A stretch of 64,000 nt of DNA from a virus. Location: IMG/VR virus record IMGVR_UViG_3300024308_000024, positions 47,816-111,815 of that record; one strand, given 5' to 3'. Positions 26,851-35,319 of this stretch are shown here, piece by piece; within the stretch, counting starts at the first letter, position 1, and the number at the start of each line of letters is the position of its first letter. The notes beneath the pieces are model-generated. The model saw only the letters and a list, made by a program, of their open reading frames with translations. It was not told the DNA's origin and ran no database searches. The translations under genes were made by a program, and so were the position numbers.

Positions 26851-27440
26851 TGTTGAACGCACACTTTACTACAGAACCGTTACGTATCCTCGCCCTCGAC
26901 CCAGGGACGAACACCCTGGGCGTAGCGTGGATAGAACTCTGTTTAGTCAGTGGGAGAATCACCCTGGTGTACGGTGGAACCTTTAGCGCGGATCGGTACG
27001 CAGACTTTGACTCTTCCTTACAGTGGAGTATAGGACAACGTGCCATCAAACTAGACTACCATCGACAGAACCTACAACAGTTGTTGTTTCAATACCAACC
27101 ACACGTCGTGGCGAGTGAAGCCCCTTTTATGGGGCGTTTCCCTCAAGCGTACGCTGCGTTGGTGGAATGCTGTAATGTAATTACCCACACTGTGCTTGGG
27201 TATGATCCTTCACTCCAAGTACAGTTTGTAGATCCTCCTACAGCGAAACTGTCCGTAGGGGCACTGACGCGTAAAGGGTCGAAAGAAAACGTACAAGAGT
27301 CCATCCGTGCGTTGGTAGACGCAGGACGGTTGTTTATCCATCCTTCAGTTCCTTTTCTGGAGTTAGATGAACACACGTACGATGCCATTGCAGTAGGGTA
27401 CTGGTCAGCCACAACCTTTGCTCTGCAGTTACGTCGCTAG
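26850..27440 (+). CDS. RuvC-like Holliday junction resolvase
   Basis: 196 aa, the usual size. RNase H-fold nuclease with the four acidic residues in place: D17 in L-A-L-D-P-G-T-N-T-L-G, E90 in V-A-S-E-A-P-F, and D173 and D178 in L-D-E-H-T-Y-D-A-I-A-V-G. Such enzymes cut four-way junctions; in large phages this debranches replicated DNA before packaging, which fits its coupling to head genes (its ATG overlaps the previous stop). Terminator at 27444. Confidence 0.88.
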   Translation: MLNAHFTTEPLRILALDPGTNTLGVAWIELCLVSGRITLVYGGTFSADRYADFDSSLQWSIGQRAIKLDYHRQNLQQLLFQYQPHVVASEAPFMGRFPQAYAALVECCNVITHTVLGYDPSLQVQFVDPPTAKLSVGALTRKGSKENVQESIRALVDAGRLFIHPSVPFLELDEHTYDAIAVGYWSATTFALQLRR

Positions 27441-27443
27441 AGT

Positions 27444-27466
27444 GGAGGGGAAACCCTCCTTCTATG
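27444..27466 (+). terminator. Terminator
   Basis: GGAGGG, GAAA tetraloop, CCCTCC, then TTCTATGCCG, directly after the RuvC-like gene. Confidence 0.75.
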
Positions 27467-27523
27467 CCGTTTTATTTTACCCCAGCGAGTAAACTTGTAA
27501 TCTGACACAAGAGGTTTTAGAAA

Positions 27524-28180
27524 ATGGAGAAAGGTACGTTTTACGTAGTAGAAGGGTTAGATGGTTGTGGGAAAGGTACACAGATCGAGCTACTCAAACA
27601 GCACTTAGAACAAAACGGCAGAGCGGTGCTTGTCGTCGCAGAGCCCGGTCAAACCGTCATCGGTACAGAGATTCGTCGAATCTTGAAAAGTACGGAGTAC
27701 CCACGGACACCGATTACTGAGCTACTACTCTTTGCAGCCTCTCGTAGAGAAGCGTTGACTGAAGTAGCGATTCCTGCACTGGACGCTGGGTGGGACGTGA
27801 TCTACGATCGATTTGTCTGGAGCACACGAGCGTATCAAGGCGCTGGGTTAGGCATTCCGGATGAAGTAGCACAAGTGGAAGAACTCGTGTGGTCTGGTTT
27901 GGACGACTACCGACCTGACGTGGTGATCTACTTAGACTGTTCGGTAGAAACGGCTTTAGAACGACGTAGAAACGCCACAGGGATGGACATGATCGAACGT
28001 AGGGGTTCGGAGTTCTTTAAACGCGTCTGTAACGAGTTTAGAGCGATGTTTACCAGTGAGGCTATGGGATTGGATCAAACTGCAGCTGCATGCGTTGTAG
28101 TGAACGCTGAGGCCCCTATAGAGGACGTACAGAAAGAGCTACTGTCTAAGCTTGCTGAGTTGGAGGTGCGCTGTGGATGA
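27524..28180 (+). CDS. tmk: Thymidylate kinase (dTMP kinase)
   Basis: Phosphorylates dTMP to dTDP for DNA synthesis. 218 aa, typical length. P-loop G-L-D-G-C-G-K-G-T at 11-19 after V-V-E; the E-P-G motif at 40-42; the D-R motif with following Y-Q-G (D95-R96, Y104-Q-G) that binds dTMP; and R-R-N...E-R-R in the lid. Clear ribosome site (AAGAGG) before ATG 27524. Its end overlaps the next gene by 8 nt. Confidence 0.95.
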   Translation: MEKGTFYVVEGLDGCGKGTQIELLKQHLEQNGRAVLVVAEPGQTVIGTEIRRILKSTEYPRTPITELLLFAASRREALTEVAIPALDAGWDVIYDRFVWSTRAYQGAGLGIPDEVAQVEELVWSGLDDYRPDVVIYLDCSVETALERRRNATGMDMIERRGSEFFKRVCNEFRAMFTSEAMGLDQTAAACVVVNAEAPIEDVQKELLSKLAELEVRCG

Positions 28181-28577
28181 ATTACACCTAGATCGTAGTC
28201 TAGAAGTCCCTACTGAAAAGGTCAATGAAATCGTTTTGCCCAAAGACCCACAGTACAGTGCTGGACTTCGGAATGGATTCCGTTTTACCTTAAAGAAAGT
28301 AAAGACCGGAGTATTAGGGATACGTTACGTGGTGCCTAGCCATTACCACCCTACTTACGTGGCTGGGATACTCTGTGCAATCTACGGACTCCCGAAGTTC
28401 TTAAACCTGTACCAAAGTTTAGAGTCGTTCAAACAGACCTTACGTGATCACAAAGCAGAGTTCGTAGGAGTAGACGACTTGACGTTACTCAAAGCGATTG
28501 ACTTAGTACGGCAAATCGACCCCAGTGATCGTAAGTTCGTAGTCGACGTCTTAAGTGGGCTGACTCTACCTAAGTAA
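28173..28577 (+). CDS. Hypothetical protein, 134 aa
   Basis: Start set at GTG 28173, which overlaps the thymidylate kinase stop and follows GTTGGAGGTG; the TTG at 28152 is less convincing. Basic, mixed alpha/beta, no known motif. Coupled to the kinase gene, but a nucleotide-metabolism role is only suggested by that. No clear terminator follows before the promoter at 28590. Confidence 0.7.
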   Translation: MDELHLDRSLEVPTEKVNEIVLPKDPQYSAGLRNGFRFTLKKVKTGVLGIRYVVPSHYHPTYVAGILCAIYGLPKFLNLYQSLESFKQTLRDHKAEFVGVDDLTLLKAIDLVRQIDPSDRKFVVDVLSGLTLPK

Positions 28578-28583
28578 CCGAAT

Positions 28584-28640
28584 CGAATGTTTTATAGGTA
28601 TTTAATATCCCAGTGAGTAGGAGTTGTAAACTCCGCTCAC
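28584..28640 (+). promoter_or_regulatory. Phage promoter with leader hairpin
   Basis: TCGAA (28583-28587) and TTTTATAGGTATTTAATAT (28590-28608), identical to the copies at 1227 and 33025. The leader folds as GTGAG ... CTCAC enclosing GGAGTT/AACTCC (28613-28640). Confidence 0.78.
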
Positions 28641-28670
28641 AGGACTTTTCTTTATTGAAGGATTTTACCC

Positions 28671-28913
28671 ATGAAACATTCAACCGCTTTAGTTTTACAG
28701 TGTAGCGCAGAGCACCAGCGTCTAATCGTCGGTGTGCACAAGCACCCAGAACTCTTACGTGTGCTGGACGACGTAGCAACGCTTTGCTCGCTTCTTGCAT
28801 TTGACCACGTTCATGCATACCGTCGTGGCTTGTCGGATTCCGAAGATTGGATCGCGACTATCCAGATGGCGTTGACGTACATTAAACAATACACACCTCA
28901 ACGTGTGCATTAA
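28671..28913 (+). CDS. Small hypothetical protein, 80 aa
   Basis: First gene behind the promoter at 28590, ATG 28671 after TTGAAGGA. Helical, histidine-containing, soluble. No family recognised. Opens a run of short unknown genes to 30678. Confidence 0.75.
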   Translation: MKHSTALVLQCSAEHQRLIVGVHKHPELLRVLDDVATLCSLLAFDHVHAYRRGLSDSEDWIATIQMALTYIKQYTPQRVH

Positions 28914-28924
28914 GGGAGGTGGGT

Positions 28925-29305
28925 ATGTACGGTTTAGGGATTGTGTATCACCTCGTGAAATTGTTCCTTCTAGTCAGTTTCAAGAGTATGTGGTACAATC
29001 TAAAGTATACACAGAAAGTAGGAACGGACCTCCCATGGATCTTTCCTAACAGCTGGATTTACTTACAGATGGCGGTGATGTACTGGCGTCTGTTCTGTGC
29101 GGTGAGTGAAGACGATTTTCCTTGTGTGGTTCCCGCACTGGATCGACTACTGGAAATCGAGAAACAAATCGCACAGCTTCACTTTGTATCCACCGGACGT
29201 TACACGTCTACCCAACTTGGCCTGATGTACGAACAACAAATGGCTGATCTGAAACACACACTAAAAAACATAGCAGAGCTTCGCGCTCTGCTTTCTTTGC
29301 GCTAA
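28925..29305 (+). CDS. Hypothetical protein with N-terminal hydrophobic segment, 126 aa
   Basis: ATG 28925 after GGGAGGTGGG. Residues about 3-20 are hydrophobic (possible membrane anchor) and the C-terminal 50 residues look like a helix or coiled coil ending in leucine-rich sequence. Function unknown. Spaced 11 bases from its predecessor, so in the same operon. Confidence 0.7.
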   Translation: MYGLGIVYHLVKLFLLVSFKSMWYNLKYTQKVGTDLPWIFPNSWIYLQMAVMYWRLFCAVSEDDFPCVVPALDRLLEIEKQIAQLHFVSTGRYTSTQLGLMYEQQMADLKHTLKNIAELRALLSLR

Positions 29306-29318
29306 AGGAGTTCGACCT

Positions 29319-29774
29319 ATGTTAGCAACATCATTCAACACCGCTCAGTTACGTCGTGAAATCGATGAAGCGACACCCATTGCTGCCACCTTTCGAATCG
29401 GTGGGAAGTTTGTGGTGTTTAACTCAGAAGCACAGCAAGGAGCGTTAGCGTTAATCGCGCACTCTGCGCAAGGCGCTGCTGAGCAAGTGTTCTTTGTAAG
29501 TGCGGATGTTTCGGCGGATCGTGCAGCTGAAGTGTTGAAGAAGTTTTTAGACGTGCCTAAACAGCACATCAAAACGGGGACCGTCGTATCTACTCACGCT
29601 GTAGCGGGTTCTGACTTTCTGTCCTGTGTGGTGCAGATGTCAGATGAGCAAGGTGTGTTCTACACTCACGTCTTTGGTTTAGTGCCCACGCAAGGGGTGG
29701 TGAATCAAACCGTACGTCACGTAGGTACGGTGGATGACTTAGCGAATAACTCAGGAACTGAAATCGATGACTAA
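29319..29774 (+). CDS. Hypothetical protein, 151 aa
   Basis: ATG 29319 after AAAGGAG. Mixed alpha/beta, soluble, A/V-rich, with an acidic C-terminus. It overlaps the next gene by 8 nt. No motif recognised. Confidence 0.72.
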   Translation: MLATSFNTAQLRREIDEATPIAATFRIGGKFVVFNSEAQQGALALIAHSAQGAAEQVFFVSADVSADRAAEVLKKFLDVPKQHIKTGTVVSTHAVAGSDFLSCVVQMSDEQGVFYTHVFGLVPTQGVVNQTVRHVGTVDDLANNSGTEIDD

Positions 29775-30678
29775 ATTACCTTTATACATCGTAGTGTCGG
29801 CCGTGACACCAGTAGAAGATCCGAGACTCAAACGGTTTCTGGAGCAAGCTTTGGAGTACTGTGAGTCGGTGAAAGTTGTTGCTCGCGCCAACGAGTACTT
29901 AACGTCGGGTTTAGTCCCCAACCGTGTATCTACCTACGTCGGTGGGAGGTTCTGGTTACAGCAAACGTGGAAGACGTTAACCGATGAATTGGATACTCTC
30001 GCCATGCTTTGTTACGACGGCAAACACCCTCTTGACGACTTGTTAAAGTCTCCTGCGAAAAATGTAACGCCGACAAAACAGGCGAGTGAACCGGTCTGGA
30101 ACTACGATACTGAAACCACCACCTTAGTACCCACGGAAGAAGCGACGAATTGGGTGTTGGGAGAAGCGGTTTCGTTATCGGCCAATTATGCGACAATGGT
30201 CACTACGGTGGATTTCAGTAAGAACCAGCAGTATCTACCGAATGAAAGTTGGATACTGGGAATCATCACGTCTATTCGCGAATCCCATCCAGATCTTACG
30301 TTACTGTACACAGAAGGGCAGTGCTGGAACTTCTACAAAATCCTGAAGTCGATCTTTGGTGACGTGGTCGCTGCTTGGTACGACCCTGTAGAAGGTCACG
30401 TGTACTCTAAAATCGGTGACGCATGGTACGATATCAGAGGACAACATAAAACGGTTGCAGAAACCTGCAGACCGTATGCCGAAGTCCAAAGTAGCGACCA
30501 CGCAGACAACTGGGGTACTCGTGACACCAGACGTCTCATCGACCTAGCGGTTGCGAAAGTGGTGTACTCCGATCAGAACCACCGTGAAGTGTTGGAAAAC
30601 GGAGGTCCTTTACTGGATCGCTTGATTGAAGTCCCACATAAAACATTCGAAAACTTAATCGACGTGTTAACACGTTAA
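29767..30678 (+). CDS. Cysteine-hydrolase-like hypothetical protein, 303 aa
   Basis: The C-terminal half shows a pattern seen in papain-fold proteins of many phages: E-G-Q-C-W-N-F-Y (C186), then E-G-H-V-Y-S-K-I-G (H211) and W-Y-D-I-R-G (D222). The C-H-D order and spacing suit a thiol peptidase or transglutaminase-like fold, with substrate unknown. The N-terminal 170 residues are not recognised. Terminator at 30684. Family call is tentative. Confidence 0.55.
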   Translation: MTKLPLYIVVSAVTPVEDPRLKRFLEQALEYCESVKVVARANEYLTSGLVPNRVSTYVGGRFWLQQTWKTLTDELDTLAMLCYDGKHPLDDLLKSPAKNVTPTKQASEPVWNYDTETTTLVPTEEATNWVLGEAVSLSANYATMVTTVDFSKNQQYLPNESWILGIITSIRESHPDLTLLYTEGQCWNFYKILKSIFGDVVAAWYDPVEGHVYSKIGDAWYDIRGQHKTVAETCRPYAEVQSSDHADNWGTRDTRRLIDLAVAKVVYSDQNHREVLENGGPLLDRLIEVPHKTFENLIDVLTR

Positions 30679-30683
30679 TCCAG

Positions 30684-30709
30684 AGGGAGAGTACAGACTC
30701 TCCCTTTAT
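30684..30709 (+). terminator. Terminator
   Basis: AGGGAGAGT (30684-30692) pairs with ACTCTCCCT (30697-30705), loop ACAG, followed by TTATGC. Confidence 0.78.
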
Positions 30710-30739
30710 GCTCCCATTCTCAAATAAAAGGTGCAGGTC

Positions 30740-31867
30740 ATGTCTAATAAAAATATTCGTTTAGTACAGATGAACAACGGTGTGTTAGTCGAACACTTCC
30801 ACCCAGCTCCTACCACAGAGCGCTTACCAGCCGCGATGTATCGTTTGCAAACCACCGACAAAACTGTAGCGTTGATTCACGTTGACCCCTACCCAATGCC
30901 CACTAAGATCTACGGCGATCACCACCGCCGTAAAGAGCTGATCTTAGACACACTCAGTCGTCGTGTGGAGTCGGTGGGTGTGTTGTTACTGGGGATGAAA
31001 GGTACGGGGAAATCCGTATTAGCGTATGACTTGTGTAATGAAGCGGTGAAGAACGGACACCCTGTGTTTGTGATTGACCACACCGTACCTGCGTCTATGC
31101 TGACCTTCCTGTATGAGTTGGTCAACGGCGAGTGCGTGTTTCTGTTTGATGAGTTCAACAAACGCTACGCGGAGAAAGCCGAGCAGGACGACTTGCTGAC
31201 GTTCTTCAGTGACGCGAAGATCCAAAAAGCGTTGTTCTTGATCACACAGAACGAGGTGGATAAACTTCCTGATGCGTTTTTAAATCGCACAGGACGTTTC
31301 TTGTTCCGCTTTGAGTACAGCGTGCTTAAACGCTCAGAAGCAAAAGAAATCATCGATGACTTGATCGTAGATCCTGAAACTGGCGAGTTCTTGCTGGATT
31401 ACGTAGACCAACAGGCGTTAAGTCCGAATATGCTGATTGATCTTATTCGCCAGATTCAATCGTTCGGTGGTCGTTATGACTTAGGCTATCTGCTGAACGT
31501 CATGAACGTGCCTCGTCCAGTGTGGGTGAACGTAGAATGGGGCATTGCGTTTGATCCAGAAAATCCTTTACCGAAAGGTTGGGGTTATGCGATGGATCGT
31601 CGTGACGCCAAAAATGCGATCCTGTACTTTGTTACGGAAACAGGCAGTCGCATTCGGGAGCTGGACGTTGAGTACGGGTTACCTGAAGTAGGGCGTGGCG
31701 GTGAGTACAGCACGATCCGTACGTCTAACGCTGCGAATCTTCCGTCGAAGGTGAAGTACTACATTCACGTCAAGACGTTAGGTGTGGGTGTGCTCAGTGA
31801 CTACAGACCACCGGTTGAAGTCCAGGTACTTTACCCAGAGAAGGAAACGGAGTCGGCGGATGAGTGA
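30740..31867 (+). CDS. AAA+ ATPase, 375 aa
   Basis: ATG 30740 (AAAAGGTGCAGG upstream) rather than GTG 30731. Walker A G-M-K-G-T-G-K-S at 85-92, Walker B V-F-L-F-D-E at 133-138, sensor-1-like L-I-T-Q-N (N171) and an arginine-containing N-R-T-G-R segment near 185. A single AAA+ module with an 80-residue leader and a 130-residue C-terminal extension. Such proteins remodel protein or DNA complexes; the partner is not evident. The next gene overlaps its end by 8 nt, suggesting a functional pair. Confidence 0.85.
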   Translation: MSNKNIRLVQMNNGVLVEHFHPAPTTERLPAAMYRLQTTDKTVALIHVDPYPMPTKIYGDHHRRKELILDTLSRRVESVGVLLLGMKGTGKSVLAYDLCNEAVKNGHPVFVIDHTVPASMLTFLYELVNGECVFLFDEFNKRYAEKAEQDDLLTFFSDAKIQKALFLITQNEVDKLPDAFLNRTGRFLFRFEYSVLKRSEAKEIIDDLIVDPETGEFLLDYVDQQALSPNMLIDLIRQIQSFGGRYDLGYLLNVMNVPRPVWVNVEWGIAFDPENPLPKGWGYAMDRRDAKNAILYFVTETGSRIRELDVEYGLPEVGRGGEYSTIRTSNAANLPSKVKYYIHVKTLGVGVLSDYRPPVEVQVLYPEKETESADE

Positions 31868-32294
31868 AGTGGACTTCAACCGGCTTCTCAAACGTTGGGC
31901 GGTGCAAATCAGCTCAACACGGGAAGACAAGAGTGGTGTGAAGGAGTGTGATATCGGCGGTGGGTCATTCGCTACCGAGAAAGGTGACCGTCTGGTGTCA
32001 GGTATTACCAAAAGCGGTCTACTACAAATCGCTACGGACCACCCACTCACAGCAAAAGTATTGATGGGTAATAGTGCAAAACTTGACACGACTCGTTGTA
32101 CCACCGCGGCGGATATTCTGGACATGGATGACTTTACAGACACTCACTCGTCGGTGTATGTGTCAGCTACCGCTGCTCGGATTAAAGTTCCAGCTCAGGG
32201 TAAACCGCCGATAGAATTTAGGGCTCCACAGAGCATCGATCCGGTCTCTTTCGGAACGCTTGTGTGGCCGCAGCGTGGCGTTAATGGTCGGTAA
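31860..32294 (+). CDS. Hypothetical protein, 144 aa, coupled to the AAA+ ATPase
   Basis: ATG 31860 lies inside the last codons of the ATPase gene; longer in-frame starts are rejected. Soluble, T/S/D-rich, without known motifs. Close coupling makes it a candidate adaptor or substrate of the ATPase, an inference only. Ends at a strong terminator. Confidence 0.7.
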   Translation: MSEVDFNRLLKRWAVQISSTREDKSGVKECDIGGGSFATEKGDRLVSGITKSGLLQIATDHPLTAKVLMGNSAKLDTTRCTTAADILDMDDFTDTHSSVYVSATAARIKVPAQGKPPIEFRAPQSIDPVSFGTLVWPQRGVNGR

Positions 32295-32302
32295 ACAAAA
32301 GC

Positions 32303-32330
32303 AAAGGACCTTCGGGTCCTTTCTTTTTTG
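32303..32330 (+). terminator. Intrinsic terminator
   Basis: AAAGGACC / GGTCCTTT with a TTCG loop, followed by CTTTTTT. Confidence 0.92.
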
Positions 32331-32360
32331 TCCAATCCTGTGTTTAGGATCAGGAGAGCT

Positions 32361-32975
32361 ATGATGAAGGTAGACCGTTATTTAACACTGTTGGGAGACG
32401 AATACCTTCGCTCCGCGCTCCCAGAAGGAGCGATGTTAGTCGAAGAGATTAACAAACACACCACACTCAAACATTCGTATAAAGAGCTCACTGGAAACCA
32501 AGCCAGAGACTTAATCGAAACGCTCGAAAGTTACCACCAGAAAAAGATACTTGCGTGGGAACTTAACGACGGTTTGGAATCAGAACGTCAGCGTAAAGAA
32601 GCAAGAACACAACTCGAACGGTCTAGATCGGGAAAGATCTTAAAACCGTTAGTCGCGATAGGGATGTGTTTCTTAGTCACCGTGCTGACACTCGCGTACA
32701 CCGGGATGATTCTCTGGGTGAGTTATCACACAAAGACCTTACCGGATTGGGAACAAATGGTATTACCGTATATCGTTCCAGGGTTTGTGATGTGGAAGTA
32801 CTTTGGGATTATCAACGACGAAACTAAAGCGTTGATGCAAGCGGTGGTCGAGTCCACACCTGCGGGTTCACTCGTGAGCAAACTAGCCGACTTACGACAC
32901 TCCAAAGGAAGAGCCAAACCTACCACTGACGACGAGTACAATCTACGCCCACCTCCACCTCCGTCGGATGGTTAG
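32361..32975 (+). CDS. Membrane protein, 204 aa (holin-like topology)
   Basis: ATG-ATG at 32361 after CAGGAGAGCT. The first 90 residues are soluble and charged, then come two hydrophobic segments (about 96-121 and 133-149), and a cytosolic tail ending in P-P-P-P-P-S-D-G. Two membrane spans with a charged tail are compatible with a holin, but the long N-terminus is unusual for one, and lysis genes lie elsewhere (37741 and 54589). First of a cluster of membrane proteins. Confidence 0.65.
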   Translation: MMKVDRYLTLLGDEYLRSALPEGAMLVEEINKHTTLKHSYKELTGNQARDLIETLESYHQKKILAWELNDGLESERQRKEARTQLERSRSGKILKPLVAIGMCFLVTVLTLAYTGMILWVSYHTKTLPDWEQMVLPYIVPGFVMWKYFGIINDETKALMQAVVESTPAGSLVSKLADLRHSKGRAKPTTDDEYNLRPPPPPSDG

Positions 32976-32987
32976 AAAACATAGCAC

Positions 32988-33010
32988 AGGGAGCTACGTA
33001 GCTCCCTTTA
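32988..33010 (+). terminator. Terminator, palindromic
   Basis: AGGGAGCTAC / GTAGCTCCCT is an inverted repeat without spacer, followed by TTATGCCGTTTCGAA, the same bridge to a promoter as at 1211. Confidence 0.75.
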
Positions 33011-33017
33011 TGCCGTT

Positions 33018-33069
33018 TCGAATTTTTTATAGGTATTTAATATCACGGTGAAGCGCGATAGACATCGCG
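33018..33069 (+). promoter_or_regulatory. Phage promoter with leader hairpin
   Basis: TCGAA (33018-33022), then TTTTATAGGTATTTAATAT (33025-33043). Downstream CGCGAT (33054-33059) pairs with ATCGCG (33064-33069). Confidence 0.78.
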
Positions 33070-33089
33070 TCAATCAGGAGGATTTAAAG

Positions 33090-33449
33090 ATGTTAAATTA
33101 CAAAAATTTTGATCACGTCAGGATGGTGGTGGTATTTAGTGCGATATTTGCTATGGCGCAATGGGTGTTCCCAGAACTCCAAGGCTGGGCGTTAGTTGCA
33201 TTGGTGCTTGCAGGACACCACACGGTGATAGGATGGTGTTTAGGTCGTTATATCACGTCGAAGGATACGGTGGTGATGTTGGCGTGCTCGCATACGGCTG
33301 TGTGCGCTTCTGTATTTCTCTTATATGCAGAAACTCCCTGGGCGTGGTTCACAAACATCGTGGGGTTTATTGTTGTGTCAGAAGTTCTTACCTATGTTAC
33401 TCACGCGGTTAGTTTCATACCCAAAAGGTTTGAGAATGAACAGCGCTAG
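33090..33449 (+). CDS. Membrane protein, 119 aa
   Basis: ATG 33090 follows AGGAGGATTTAAAG, one of the strongest ribosome sites in the window; a longer frame from 33048 is rejected. About four hydrophobic segments cover most of the protein, with a basic C-terminus (F-I-P-K-R-F). No family recognised. Overlaps the next small gene by 14 nt. Confidence 0.75.
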   Translation: MLNYKNFDHVRMVVVFSAIFAMAQWVFPELQGWALVALVLAGHHTVIGWCLGRYITSKDTVVMLACSHTAVCASVFLLYAETPWAWFTNIVGFIVVSEVLTYVTHAVSFIPKRFENEQR

Positions 33450-33597
33450 TTTAGCAGCGAGGATCTCCCAAGACCTCGCGTATCGAAAATTCGTGGTGGA
33501 GTCCAGTCAAATGGATTCCACTCTCAAAAAGAAAGAGTTAGCTGCGCTGCAACGCGATTTAGCGCTCTTAAAACAACTCAGGGAGAAACACAAATGA
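33436..33597 (+). CDS. Small helical protein, 53 aa
   Basis: ATG 33436 lies inside the end of the previous gene after AAAAGGTTTGAGA. The product is a single charged amphipathic helix, rich in K, L and A (possible coiled coil). It is sandwiched between two small membrane proteins with overlapping ends on both sides, so the three are probably made together. Function unknown. Confidence 0.6.
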   Translation: MNSASLAARISQDLAYRKFVVESSQMDSTLKKKELAALQRDLALLKQLREKHK

Positions 33598-33944
33598 GTT
33601 TATTTCTAACTGCCTTCACGTGGGTTGCTGCGTGGGTGTCGTACTACCTCGAATACTCAGGGTTTAATCCCATTGAGTGGTTTTGTGTGATAACACCACT
33701 CGTGGTTTTAGGGATAGCCTACATCGCACTGCCTGATAAACCGGGAGCAACCAACCACTTGGTTGCAAGGGTGTTCATTTTAACTTTGTTAGCCAATGGG
33801 ATAGGGGTTGCGATATTTTCAGTAATCGTCGCTTTGCCTTACTCGAGTTTCCAAGCATTAGTTTTATTACTCTGCGTGTTGGTACGTGGAGTGACGTTTT
33901 ACGCTCGTGAGCGCAGACGTGCGCAACAAGAAATCCGCTGGTAG
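33594..33944 (+). CDS. Membrane protein, 116 aa
   Basis: Starts on the stop of the 53-aa gene (ATGA). Three or four hydrophobic segments, then a strongly basic tail (R-E-R-R-R). Similar size and plan to the protein at 33090, perhaps a distant paralogue. Role unknown; candidates are inner-membrane remodelling, superinfection exclusion or lysis timing. Confidence 0.7.
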   Translation: MSLFLTAFTWVAAWVSYYLEYSGFNPIEWFCVITPLVVLGIAYIALPDKPGATNHLVARVFILTLLANGIGVAIFSVIVALPYSSFQALVLLLCVLVRGVTFYARERRRAQQEIRW

Positions 33945-34014
33945 GTGTACACCTACCTGCACACAACGACAGCACCTGACGACAAGGGAGTAGGATTCGG
34001 TACCCCACTCCCTT
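33940..34014 (+). terminator. Two hairpins after the membrane-protein cluster
   Basis: GGTAGGTGTACACCTACC (33940-33957) is a perfect palindrome overlapping the stop codon. A second stem AAGGGAGT / ACTCCCTT spans 33984-34014. Neither has a U-tract, so termination is uncertain. Confidence 0.45.
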
Positions 34015-34057
34015 AAAGGTGTTTATTAAAAAACTCTAAACAAAAGAGAGCCCACTC

Positions 34058-35269
34058 ATGGAAAATACCAATACAAAGAAAGCCACCAAAGACATCGCAC
34101 AGTTCGACGGATTCAGAATCAACACCACGTTCAACGGTGGTGTGATTGGTCATTGTGTAGTTCCTCAGTTAGGGAACGTTACCACATTGATGAAAGAGCA
34201 CTACCCTATCACGTGGTGGGACGGTGTGATGAACCTGAAAGCATTCATGGAGTTGTTCCAAGGAGACCCTGAGGTTAAAAGTGAATGCGACCGTTTGATC
34301 AGACAGATGTCTTTGATGACTTCCACGGAAGCCTTAGCCTCCGAACACAAACTAAAAGCGACAGAGTTCGGTCTACGTTGGGAAGACACCCGCGGTGTGT
34401 GGGGTGTGAGTTTCAACGCACAAGCGAGGGTCGAAGTCACGGAAACGTCGATTCCGTATACGTTTACAACGCGTGTGTTTTCAGGACAGCGTAACAAGCG
34501 TGCGGTGGTGTTACACGGTACAGGTGATGCGGTCAGTAATGCGTTAGTGCGTAGTGCAGCGATTTACATTGCAGGTGAGCGTGAGTTGGGTGAGCACGGT
34601 TTAGAGTTGCTGTGTGTGTATCTGACCATCCAAGCGTTAGAAGTCTTCCGTCACTGGCAAGACGGTCGGATGAAAAACACCCGACGCATTAACGTATTGG
34701 GGTTAGAAATTGAGTTCGTCGTGGAGTTTGCTGAACCGGTGCGGTTTGCTGGTCGTGTGTCAGAAGAAGCTGTCGTCGCTTCTACGGTAAAAGAGGAGAC
34801 TCCGGTGGAAGTCACTCTGGACCCGAATGACCCATGGGCACGTGCGCGTGCCGGGCTAAAATCTCCTCGTCCTCCTAAACAGAAACAGAAAGCTCCAGTG
34901 GAAGTAAAACAGGAAGAACTGAAACCTGCGCGTAAACCTACCCCACCGAAAGCTCCAGTGAACTCTGTGATGGCTGATGCATTAAAAGCAGCTATCCCGG
35001 AGCTTAACAAAGACCCAGTGAGTACAGCACCAGAAACCACTGTAGTTCCAGTCAGCGCTGAGCCTATCGCCAAACCTAAACGTGAGAAACGCCGTAAGCC
35101 TGAGGTTGAAACCCAACCAGAACCTGAAGTGGGTACAGACTCCGGTCCTACCGATTTAGACGCGGCGTTGGTTGACTCACTGAAAGTGGCGTGCGGTACA
35201 GCAGAGCCAGTGGAGACTTCCGAACCTATGGAGTCCGCCGGTGATGAAACCTACGCGTTAGAAGCGTAA
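34058..35269 (+). CDS. Hypothetical protein with disordered C-terminus, 403 aa
   Basis: ATG 34058. The first 240 residues form a globular mixed domain; the remaining 160 are low complexity, rich in P, K, E, T and V, and probably disordered. No catalytic motif. This layout suits a nucleic-acid or protein-binding protein with a flexible tail, but I do not recognise it. Followed by a strong terminator. Confidence 0.7.
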   Translation: MENTNTKKATKDIAQFDGFRINTTFNGGVIGHCVVPQLGNVTTLMKEHYPITWWDGVMNLKAFMELFQGDPEVKSECDRLIRQMSLMTSTEALASEHKLKATEFGLRWEDTRGVWGVSFNAQARVEVTETSIPYTFTTRVFSGQRNKRAVVLHGTGDAVSNALVRSAAIYIAGERELGEHGLELLCVYLTIQALEVFRHWQDGRMKNTRRINVLGLEIEFVVEFAEPVRFAGRVSEEAVVASTVKEETPVEVTLDPNDPWARARAGLKSPRPPKQKQKAPVEVKQEELKPARKPTPPKAPVNSVMADALKAAIPELNKDPVSTAPETTVVPVSAEPIAKPKREKRRKPEVETQPEPEVGTDSGPTDLDAALVDSLKVACGTAEPVETSEPMESAGDETYALEA

Positions 35270-35274
35270 TACGG

Positions 35275-35302
35275 AAAAGGGACTTCGGTCCCTTTTCTTT
35301 TT
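35275..35302 (+). terminator. Intrinsic terminator
   Basis: AAAAGGGAC / GTCCCTTTT with a TTCG loop and CTTTTT. Confidence 0.92.
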
Positions 35303-35319
35303 GCCCCAAAGGAGGGAGT

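Noticed and set aside
32361-32975. A firm holin call
   Set aside because: The membrane spans fit, but the long charged N-terminus and distance from endolysin and spanins leave it unproven, so it is listed as a membrane protein.
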